NCBI GenBank assembly: GCA_023389455.1
Contig: JAEWEJ010000362.1
Coordinates: 1-5,200, forward strand
Origin: Actinomycetes bacterium
Lineage (GTDB): Bacteria > Actinomycetota > Actinomycetes > Actinomycetales > Cellulomonadaceae
Length of the DNA stretch: 5,200 nucleotides
Direction of reading: 5' to 3'
This document shows positions 1-5,029 of this stretch, piece after piece. The notes beneath the pieces were generated by a model. The model was given only the letters and a program-made list of their open reading frames with translations, searched no databases and was not told the origin of the DNA. The translations under genes were made by a program, and so were the position numbers. Position 1 is the stretch's first letter. Every line of letters starts with the position of its first letter.

Positions 1-1
1 G

Positions 2-604
2 ACCGAGCGTGACGCGCTCGCCGCTTCGCTCGCGTGGGGGAGCGCGACCTCGCTCGGGGCCGGGCTGGCCGTCGTGACGGTCGCGGGGCACGTGCTGGGG
101 CCCGCCGCGGCCGCCGCGCTGCGCGGCGCCAGCACCCTGATGGGACCGCTCAACACGCTCACGGCGTTCGTCAACCTCGCGGTGACGCCTGAGGTGGCCC
201 GTGCCGATCGTCGCCGCGACGTGCGGGTCGCAGCCAGGGTTGCCGCTGCGCTGGCACTCGTGACGGTCGCGTGGGGTCTGGTCCTGCTCGTCCTACCTGA
301 CGCCGCGGGTCGTGCGCTGCTGGGCGAGACGTGGGGGAGCACACGCGAGGTGCTGCCGCTCACGGCCATGCAGTACCTCTTCCTCGGGGCCTCGACCGCG
401 GCGGTGCTCGTGCTGCGGGTGCGTCGCGCGACACGTCCGCTGGCCACCCAGAAGACCTGGGTCGCCGTGGCGTCGGTGGTCTGCGGCACCACCGGTGCCC
501 TGGTGGGTCAGGACGTCCGGTGGGTCGCAGCGGGTCTCGCGGTGGGAGCGGTCTTCGCGGCGAGCCTGGGGTGGCTGCAGGTCCGCCGGGTGGTCAGGTC
601 GTGA
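2..604 (+). CDS. Polysaccharide flippase (Wzx/MOP type), 3' part only
   Basis: This is the C-terminal 200 residues of a multi-spanning membrane protein; the start lies left of the window. The reading frame is open from base 2. A GTG at 74 is internal, because the upstream codons continue the same hydrophobic pattern. Visible fragment residues about 9-30, 80-98, 122-139, 152-168 and 173-192 look like membrane helices, with Arg-rich loops between them. The stretch ALRGASTLMGPLN (fragment residues 39-51) followed by a TPE-V motif resembles the conserved mid-protein region of polysaccharide-export flippases of the MOP superfamily. Such proteins move undecaprenyl-linked repeat units across the cytoplasmic membrane. 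The stop codon overlaps the GTG of the polymerase gene, which supports a shared operon and joint role. The family call rests on topology, this motif and context; the specific substrate is unknown. Confidence 0.72.
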   Translation, partial: TERDALAASLAWGSATSLGAGLAVVTVAGHVLGPAAAAALRGASTLMGPLNTLTAFVNLAVTPEVARADRRRDVRVAARVAAALALVTVAWGLVLLVLPDAAGRALLGETWGSTREVLPLTAMQYLFLGASTAAVLVLRVRRATRPLATQKTWVAVASVVCGTTGALVGQDVRWVAAGLAVGAVFAASLGWLQVRRVVRS

Positions 605-2055
605 CGAGCTCTGCCGTGCTCCCCGAGCGTGCGGCGCGCGGCGAGGCCGCCGCGCGCCAGCTGTTGTGGGTGGTGACGTCCGCTGCGGTGCTCTGCGGGC
701 TGGTGCCGCTCCTCGCCGTCGTGCAGACCGCGGACGTCGGCCGCAGCAGGGCGTGGGTGGTCACGCTCGCCGTCCTCCTGTGGGCCGGCGCCCGCCTGTC
801 GTGGCTGCTGGGTCGTGGTGACGCGCGTCCGTTCACCTTCATGCTGTGGCTGTTCGTCTACATCTTCTTCGGGCTCGCGGCGACCGTGCAGATCCGGTCC
901 GGCCTCGTGCCGACCACCACGCGCGACATGCCGGTCAGGATCGACCTGCCGGTCGCGCTCCTGGTGCTCGGCACCCTGGTCGCGATCGACGTCGGTGGGC
1001 TGCTCGCCGGGGTGCGTCGCGCCGGGGGCCCGTCGAGGTCGCGGCCGGGGCGTGTGGTGTCGCCGCGCGCCGCCCTCGGGGTGGCCGCCGTCGGGCTGGC
1101 GTGCTGGGCCCTCTACCTCGCGCGCGTCGGGGTAGCCGCGTCGTTCCAGAGCCGGCACGAGCGGCAGGCGGCACGCGCCGACCAGTTCGCCGACTCCTCG
1201 GGCGCGGCGCTGCTCTCGGCGCTCGCGTGGGCGCCGCTGCTCGTCACGGCGGGGGCGTTCGTCTGGGTGCACCGGGCGCGCGTGCGCGACGGCATGCGCA
1301 GCCGGTGGGTCTGGCTGTCGGTCGCGGCCGTGCTGTGCGTGCTCATGGTCGTCAACCCCGTGTCGGGTGCGCGGTTCACGTCCGGGACCGTGCTGTTCGC
1401 GATCGTGTCCTTCACGGGCGTGCTGGAGCGGCGTCGGTGGGTGCGCAGCGTGCAGGCGGGGGTCCTGGCGGCGTTCGTCCTGCTCTTCCCGGTCGCCGAC
1501 GCGTTCCGTCGTGAGGAGGTGGACGTGTCGCGTGCGGGGTTCTTCGCGGAGTACCAGGGCAACGGCGACTACGACGCCTTCTGGCAGGTGGGCAACGCGT
1601 TGCTGTACGTCGAGGACCAGGGGCTCACGTACGGGCGGCAGCTGCTGGGCGTCCTGCTGTTCTGGGTGCCGCGGTCCCTGTGGTCCGGCAAGCCGGAGGG
1701 CACGGGTGTCCTCCTGGCCGAGCACCGCGGGTACGGCTTCACCAACCTGTCCGCGCCGCTGTGGGCCGAGGCCTACGTCAACGGGGGCGTGCTGCTGACG
1801 GTGCTCGCGATGCTCGGCGTCGGCTACGCCGTGCGGCGACTCGACGCGCGGCTCCCGACGGCCTGGAGCGAGGGCGGCGTCCTCGCGGTCGCGGTCGCGG
1901 TGTTCCCGGCCTACATGATCATCCTGCTGCGCGGCTCCCTCCTGCAGGCGACCGGGTTGGCCGTGGTGATGCTCGCCTCCCTCTGGGCGATCGGGCGGCC
2001 GCCGCTGCGCCGATCGGACGGACATACACGGTTAGAGGGTGAGAAACCGGTGTGA
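601..2055 (+). CDS. Wzy-like repeat-unit polymerase, integral membrane
   Basis: A 484-residue, strongly hydrophobic protein with roughly 11-13 predicted membrane helices, for example near residues 21-41, 52-70, 78-96, 114-137, 157-176, 202-223, 235-252, 281-299, 391-411, 424-443 and 446-465. The large loop at about 300-390 carries the most polar and aromatic residues, including WVPRSLWSGKPEGTG (355-369) and NLSAPLWAEAYVNGG (382-396). These resemble signatures of O-antigen/exopolysaccharide polymerases. Such enzymes join lipid-linked repeat units on the outer face of the membrane. The start is taken as GTG 601, which overlaps the flippase stop as GTGA; the open frame reaches back to 331, but that part is only a shadow of the flippase gene. 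SD-like sequence is weak (AGG at 596-598), suggesting translational coupling. The last 14 codons are unusual and include a TTA codon. A ligase of the same broad fold is the main alternative. Confidence 0.75.
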   Translation: MTSSAVLPERAARGEAAARQLLWVVTSAAVLCGLVPLLAVVQTADVGRSRAWVVTLAVLLWAGARLSWLLGRGDARPFTFMLWLFVYIFFGLAATVQIRSGLVPTTTRDMPVRIDLPVALLVLGTLVAIDVGGLLAGVRRAGGPSRSRPGRVVSPRAALGVAAVGLACWALYLARVGVAASFQSRHERQAARADQFADSSGAALLSALAWAPLLVTAGAFVWVHRARVRDGMRSRWVWLSVAAVLCVLMVVNPVSGARFTSGTVLFAIVSFTGVLERRRWVRSVQAGVLAAFVLLFPVADAFRREEVDVSRAGFFAEYQGNGDYDAFWQVGNALLYVEDQGLTYGRQLLGVLLFWVPRSLWSGKPEGTGVLLAEHRGYGFTNLSAPLWAEAYVNGGVLLTVLAMLGVGYAVRRLDARLPTAWSEGGVLAVAVAVFPAYMIILLRGSLLQATGLAVVMLASLWAIGRPPLRRSDGHTRLEGEKPV

Positions 2056-2067
2056 AGACCCTCAAAC
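2031..2067 (+). other. Potential RNA hairpin spanning the polymerase stop codon
   Basis: Arm 2031-2040 (GTTAGAGGGT) pairs with 2058-2067 (ACCCTCAAAC) over nine base pairs interrupted by one A/A mismatch (2034/2064). The loop is 17 nt and contains the TGA stop at 2053-2055 and the palindrome ACCGGT (2046-2051). No run of T follows, so it is not a classical intrinsic terminator. It could slow ribosomes or polymerase, protect a 3' end, or act as a DNA operator. A chance inverted repeat is possible. Confidence 0.3.
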
Positions 2068-2081
2068 AGGACATTCGTCGC

Positions 2082-2087
2082 TAACCT
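2082..2087 (+). promoter_or_regulatory. Possible -10 box (TAACCT) for gmd
   Basis: TAACCT fits the TANNNT pattern of actinobacterial sigma-A -10 elements and lies in a locally AT-richer gap. No convincing -35 hexamer is found 16-18 nt upstream (CCCTCA at 2059-2064 for a 17-nt spacer). If used, the transcript would begin near 2094, inside the left arm of the hairpin at 2085-2117, so that hairpin could not form fully in that RNA. This is weak evidence. Confidence 0.2.
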
Positions 2088-2117
2088 TTCGTCTGTCGTT
2101 GGTTGACGGACGGAAGG
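2085..2117 (+). promoter_or_regulatory. 13-bp hairpin enclosing the gmd ribosome binding site
   Basis: Arm 2085-2097 (CCTTTCGTCTGTC) pairs with 2105-2117 (GACGGACGGAAGG) without a break. There are eleven Watson-Crick and two G-U pairs (2089/2113 and 2094/2108), and the loop is 7 nt (2098-2104). The right arm ends with GGAAGG (2112-2117), the likely gmd Shine-Dalgarno sequence, which sits 7 nt before the ATG. In RNA read through from the polymerase gene this would hide the ribosome binding site. As DNA, the near-palindrome could instead be a repressor site. That the pairing exists is read directly; any regulatory use is inferred. Confidence 0.5.
2112..2117 (+). promoter_or_regulatory. gmd ribosome binding site (GGAAGG)
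   Basis: GGAAGG is a purine-rich SD-like element with 7-nt spacing to ATG 2125, and it supports that start codon. It is the 3' end of the right arm of the hairpin at 2085-2117. Confidence 0.7.
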
Positions 2118-2124
2118 CAAGCGC

Positions 2125-3108
2125 ATGTCCAAGAAGGCACTGATCACGGGTATCACGGGCCAGGACGGCTCGTACCTGGCGGAGCTGCTCCTCGAGAAGG
2201 GCTACGAGGTGCACGGGCTGGTGCGACGTGCCTCGACGTTCAACACCGAGCGGATCGACCATCTGTATCAGGACCCGCACGACCCGAGCGCCCGCCTGTT
2301 CCTGCACTACGCCGATCTCACCGACGGCACCCGGCTCGCCACGCTGCTCGAGAAGGTCCACCCGGACGAGGTCTACAACCTCGCCGCGCAGTCGCACGTC
2401 CGCGTGAGCTTCGACGAGCCCGAGTTCACGGGGCAGACGACGGGTATGGGATCCACGAGGCTGCTCGAGGCCATCCGCGCGACGGGCGTGCAGACCCGCT
2501 TCTACCAGGCGTCGAGCTCCGAGATGTTCGGCGCAACGCCGCCGCCGCAGAACGAGCTGACGCCGTTCTGGCCGCGGTCGCCGTACGGCGCCGCCAAGGT
2601 CTACGCGTACTGGATGACGCGCAACTACCGCGAGGCATACGGCATGTACGCCGTCAACGGCATCCTGTTCAACCACGAGTCCCCGCGACGCGGCGAGACG
2701 TTCGTGACCCGCAAGATCGCGGTCGCGGCCGCGCGGATCGCCGCCGGCAAGCAGGACAAGCTCTATCTCGGCAACCTCGACGCGGTGCGGGACTGGGGAT
2801 ACGCCAAGGAGTACGTCGAGGGCATGTGGCGGATGCTGCAGGCCGACGAGCCGTCGGACTACGTCCTGGCGACCGGCACGGCGTCGACGGTCCGCGACTT
2901 CCTCGGGCACTGCTTCGAGCACGTCGGTCTCGACTGGCAGGACCATGTCGAGTTCGACCCCCGTTACCTGCGGCCGACCGAGGTGGACGCGCTGATCGGG
3001 GACGCTTCCAAGGCGGCGGACGAGCTCGGGTGGACCGCTCGTGTCCACACCCCCGAGCTTGCGGCGATCATGACCGAGGCCGAGGTCCGCGCGCTGGCCG
3101 GGAGCTGA
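2125..3108 (+). CDS. gmd: GDP-mannose 4,6-dehydratase
   Basis: This 327-residue cytosolic enzyme converts GDP-D-mannose to GDP-4-keto-6-deoxy-D-mannose using bound NADP(H). The product is the precursor of GDP-L-fucose, GDP-D-rhamnose, GDP-6-deoxytalose and GDP-perosamine. It is an extended short-chain dehydrogenase. The Rossmann glycine motif GITGQDG is at 9-15, and AAQSHV at 87-92. The catalytic Ser131 and Glu133 lie in SSSEMFG, with Tyr154 and Lys158 in YGAAK (YxxxK). Further family motifs are NHESPRRGETFVTRK (183-197), RDWGYAKEYVE (222-232) and RPTEVD (283-288). All expected catalytic residues are present. The length fits the shorter bacterial forms; the E. coli enzyme is about 373 residues. 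The ATG follows a good SD. The gene has its own 69-bp leader upstream and is nearly fused to the glycosyltransferase downstream. No GDP-fucose synthase or other 4-keto reductase is next to it. Confidence 0.96.
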   Translation: MSKKALITGITGQDGSYLAELLLEKGYEVHGLVRRASTFNTERIDHLYQDPHDPSARLFLHYADLTDGTRLATLLEKVHPDEVYNLAAQSHVRVSFDEPEFTGQTTGMGSTRLLEAIRATGVQTRFYQASSSEMFGATPPPQNELTPFWPRSPYGAAKVYAYWMTRNYREAYGMYAVNGILFNHESPRRGETFVTRKIAVAAARIAAGKQDKLYLGNLDAVRDWGYAKEYVEGMWRMLQADEPSDYVLATGTASTVRDFLGHCFEHVGLDWQDHVEFDPRYLRPTEVDALIGDASKAADELGWTARVHTPELAAIMTEAEVRALAGS

Positions 3109-3109
3109 C

Positions 3110-4402
3110 GTGGCGACCGCGCTCGACCCCGTTGCCGCGCGTTCGGGCGAGGCCTTGTCCGATCTCGGCCGGGTGTGCCTCGTCGGAATCAACTACGCCC
3201 CCGAGACCACGGGCATCGCGCCGTACACGACGGCCATGGCACGGGCCTGGGCGGACGCGGGCGCGACCGTCGACGTCGTCACGGGCGTGCCGCACTACCC
3301 CGCGTGGCGGGTGGACGACGAGCGCTACCGTCAGGGGCGGTCCTGGCGCGAGCGTGACGGCGCGGTGTCGTTGCTGCGCGTCCGGCACCACGTGCCCGCC
3401 GCGGCCGACCTGCGGGGGCGTGCCCGGATGGAGGCGTCGTTCCTGCGCCGGGCGGTCCCGCTCGTCGCCCGCAGCACCGCCGACGTCGTCGTGGCCGTGA
3501 CGCCCTCGATGTCGGCGCTCGCCGCGGCGGTGGCCGGTGCGCGCGGCCGGCCGGTGGGGGTCGTCGTGCAGGACCTCACGGGCCGGGGCGCGCAGGAATC
3601 CGGGTCGACCGGTGGCGTCGTCGCGTCCCTGATCGCCGGGGCCGAGGTGGCCCTGCTGCGCCGGTGCGCGACCGTGGGCGTCATCACCCCGCAGTTCGCG
3701 ACGACCCTGACGGCCGCGGGCGTCCCGGCAGACCGGGTGGTCGAGGTGGGGAACTTCACGCACGTCCGGCCGAGCGACGCGACGCGCGACGAGGCATGCG
3801 CCCGCCTCGGGTGGGATCCGGCCGTGTTCCGGGTGGTCCACACCGGGAACATGGGGCGCAAGCAGGGCCTGGAGCACGTCGTCGAGGCCGCCCGGCTCGC
3901 GGCGGCCCGCGGTGCCGGACGTGTCGAGATGGTGCTGGTGGGCTCGGGGAACTGCCGCCAGGAGCTCGTCGCGGCCGCCGAAGGTCTGCCGACGGTGCGC
4001 GTGCTCGACCCGGTCGACGCCGAGCACTACCCGCTGGTGCTGGCCGCGGCCGACGTTCTGCTCCTCCACGAGCGGCCGGGGGTGCGCGAGATGTGCCTGC
4101 CCAGCAAGCTGACCAGCTACACGGCTGCCCGGCGTCCCGTCCTCGCGGCGGTCGAGCACGAGGGCATCGCGGGCCGCGAGCTCACCGGGGCCGATGCCGC
4201 GCTCGTCGTGCCGCCGGGCGACCCGAGCGCGCTTCTCGCTGCCGTCGAGCGGCTGCGGGCCGACGCCGCGCTCCGTGACCGGCTGGCTGCCGCTGCGCAC
4301 CGCCACGGCGAGGAGACGTACGGCGAACCCGCGGCGCGCGCACGGTACGTCGCGCTGCTGAGCGGTCTGGTCCGACGCGCATCGGTGGGGGTGGCCGCGT
4401 GA
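3110..4402 (+). CDS. GT4 glycosyltransferase, WcaI/WbuB type
   Basis: A 430-residue GT-B fold retaining glycosyltransferase, probably cytoplasmic and membrane-associated, adding a sugar to a lipid-linked repeat unit. The first strand and glycine-rich loop read VGINYAPETTGIAPYT (25-40), followed by VTGVPHYPAWRV (57-68). Both are typical of the WcaI/WbuB group; E. coli WcaI is assigned as a fucosyltransferase in colanic acid synthesis. The C-terminal domain has HTGNMGRKQGLEHVVEA (244-260), LVGSG (276-280), LPSKLTSYTAARRPVLA (330-346) and VVPPGD (366-371), the last two forming the usual nucleotide-sugar site region. About 20 residues precede the first strand. GTG 3110 is chosen because it lies 1 nt after the gmd stop with GGGAG at 3100-3104; GTG 3173 is in frame but would remove the fold's first strand. 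Proximity to gmd suggests a GDP-6-deoxyhexose donor, but this is an inference. Confidence 0.87.
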   Translation: MATALDPVAARSGEALSDLGRVCLVGINYAPETTGIAPYTTAMARAWADAGATVDVVTGVPHYPAWRVDDERYRQGRSWRERDGAVSLLRVRHHVPAAADLRGRARMEASFLRRAVPLVARSTADVVVAVTPSMSALAAAVAGARGRPVGVVVQDLTGRGAQESGSTGGVVASLIAGAEVALLRRCATVGVITPQFATTLTAAGVPADRVVEVGNFTHVRPSDATRDEACARLGWDPAVFRVVHTGNMGRKQGLEHVVEAARLAAARGAGRVEMVLVGSGNCRQELVAAAEGLPTVRVLDPVDAEHYPLVLAAADVLLLHERPGVREMCLPSKLTSYTAARRPVLAAVEHEGIAGRELTGADAALVVPPGDPSALLAAVERLRADAALRDRLAAAAHRHGEETYGEPAARARYVALLSGLVRRASVGVAA

Positions 4403-4842
4403 GCCGCCCGGTGGTCGGCCGCGTGGGGTACGCGGCCGGTGCGTACGACCTCTTCCACGTGGGGCACCTCAACCTGCTGCGACACGCCAGGTCCCACTGC
4501 GACCACCTGATCGCCGGGGTCGTCGCCGACGACGTGCTCGAGCAGACGAAGGGGCGTCGACCTGTCGTGCCGTTGGCCGAGCGGGCCGAGATCGTGTCCC
4601 ACATCTCGTACGTCGACGAGGTGCACCACGAGGTCCTGCTCGACAAGCTCGACACGTGGCGGGAGTTGCGGTTCGACGTGTTCTTCAAGGGCGACGACTG
4701 GCGTGGCACCCCGAAGGGCGACGAGCTCGAGCGGCGCTTCGCCGAGGTCGGGGTCGAGGTCGTGTACTTCCCGTACACCGTCCACACGTCGAGCACGCTC
4801 CTGCGAGCAGCGCTGGCGGAGCTGGAGCGGCCGGCGGTCTGA
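4399..4842 (+). CDS. TagD-like cytidylyltransferase family protein
   Basis: A 147-residue nucleotidylyltransferase of the HxGH superfamily. Such enzymes join an alcohol phosphate to a nucleotide with release of pyrophosphate. Glycerol-3-phosphate cytidylyltransferase (TagD/TarD), making CDP-glycerol, is the closest known type. Visible motifs are AYDLFHVGHLNLL (15-27, with His20 and His23), an acceptor loop around KGRRPVVPLAERAEIV (51-66), YVDEV (71-75) and FKGDDWRG (96-103), all at TagD-like spacing. The terminal signature differs: TagD has RTEGISTT, whereas this protein has YTVHTSST (126-133), so the substrate and even the nucleotide are uncertain. The GTG start overlaps the glycosyltransferase stop (GTGA) behind a G-rich stretch at 4384-4393. 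Its place as the last gene of the polysaccharide cluster suggests it makes a CDP-linked decoration such as glycerol phosphate or phosphoethanolamine. No matching transferase is in the window. Confidence 0.85.
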   Translation: MSRPVVGRVGYAAGAYDLFHVGHLNLLRHARSHCDHLIAGVVADDVLEQTKGRRPVVPLAERAEIVSHISYVDEVHHEVLLDKLDTWRELRFDVFFKGDDWRGTPKGDELERRFAEVGVEVVYFPYTVHTSSTLLRAALAELERPAV

Positions 4843-4862
4843 CGACACCGGCGGTCGGACGA
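4831..4862 (+). repeat. Imperfect 17-nt tandem duplication at end of CDS
   Basis: CCGGCGGTCTGACGAC (from 4831) recurs 17 nt later as CCGGCGGTCGGACGAC (from 4848), differing at one base. The first copy supplies the TGA stop of the TagD-like gene; the second copy leads into the terminator stem. It may be a small slippage duplication or chance in GC-rich DNA. Confidence 0.4.
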
Positions 4863-4896
4863 CCTCCGGCGTCTTCGTGACGCCGGAGGTCGTCCG
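4856..4896 (+). terminator. Probable terminator: perfect 18-bp hairpin
   Basis: Arm 4856-4873 is fully complementary to 4879-4896 (18 Watson-Crick pairs), with a 5-nt loop TTCGT at 4874-4878. It starts 14 nt after the stop of the TagD-like gene. No T-run follows, which is common for putative terminators in high-GC actinobacteria. It probably ends or stabilises the 3' end of the polysaccharide operon transcript and insulates mfd. The structure itself is certain; the role is inferred from strength and position. Confidence 0.8.
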
Positions 4897-4942
4897 TGTC
4901 CGCGGCACGTCGCGCGCCGGGGCAGTTGTCAGCGCACGTCCG

Positions 4943-4948
4943 TAGACT
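4943..4948 (+). promoter_or_regulatory. Candidate -10 box (TAGACT) of mfd promoter
   Basis: TAGACT matches the TANNNT -10 pattern, lies downstream of the terminator hairpin and is 81 nt before the mfd ATG. A -35-like TTGTCA (4926-4931) exists but the spacer is only 11 nt, too short for a standard sigma-A promoter. The -10 would therefore have to act with little -35 help, as is common in actinobacteria. Predicted start of transcription is near 4955. Confidence 0.4.
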
Positions 4949-4952
4949 CGTG

Positions 4953-4988
4953 CGTGCACCCCGGTCCCACGCGGATCCGGGGCTCACG
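4953..4988 (+). other. Potential leader hairpin of mfd
   Basis: CCCCGG (4959-4964) pairs with CCGGGG (4977-4982). After a 2x2 internal loop, CGTG (4953-4956) pairs with CACG (4985-4988), giving ten pairs in all around a 12-nt loop. If transcription starts near 4955, this sits at the very 5' end of the mfd transcript and could affect RNA stability. Function is unproven; short GC-rich inverted repeats arise easily by chance here. Confidence 0.3.
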
Positions 4989-5018
4989 TGCTGCCTGCCG
5001 CCGTACGACCCCCTGCAC

Positions 5019-5024
5019 GAAGGA
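5019..5024 (+). promoter_or_regulatory. mfd ribosome binding site (GAAGGA)
   Basis: GAAGGA lies 5 nt before the ATG at 5030 and supports that start codon. Confidence 0.75.
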
Positions 5025-5029
5025 CCGTC

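Noticed and set aside
74..76. GTG 74 as the start of the flippase gene
   Set aside because: The frame is open to the left edge and the upstream codons encode a plausible membrane segment, so the gene is cut by the window rather than starting here.
331..600. Extension of the polymerase frame upstream to 331
   Set aside because: The extra 90 codons overlap the flippase gene and encode a Gly/Arg-rich, non-hydrophobic stretch. The GTG at 601 gives a natural overlap and places a membrane helix at about residue 21.
508..2025. Long open frame (505 codons) on the - strand opposite the polymerase gene
   Set aside because: Its product is very rich in Arg, His, Gln and Pro with no recognisable motif, as expected for the antisense of a GC-rich membrane protein gene. 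The + strand frame has clear membrane helices and family motifs.
2069..2093. ECF sigma-like promoter (GGACA, 16 nt, CGTC) before gmd
   Set aside because: The -35 does not match the GGAAC consensus well, and CGTC is very common in this DNA.
2103..2108. TTGACG as a -35 element upstream of gmd
   Set aside because: A -10 at proper spacing would fall at or after the gmd start codon, and no suitable hexamer is there. The bases are part of the hairpin loop and right arm.
2062..4306. Long - strand open frames opposite gmd and the glycosyltransferase (2062-3192 and 3068-4306)
   Set aside because: They mirror well-identified + strand genes, are rich in Arg and Gly, and show no domain of their own. 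High GC makes stop codons rare in all frames.
4954..5029. Leaderless upstream ORF starting at GTG 4954 or 4950 before mfd
   Set aside because: The frames stay open past the mfd start only because stops are rare at this GC, the predicted peptides are Arg/Pro-rich, and no supporting signal is seen.
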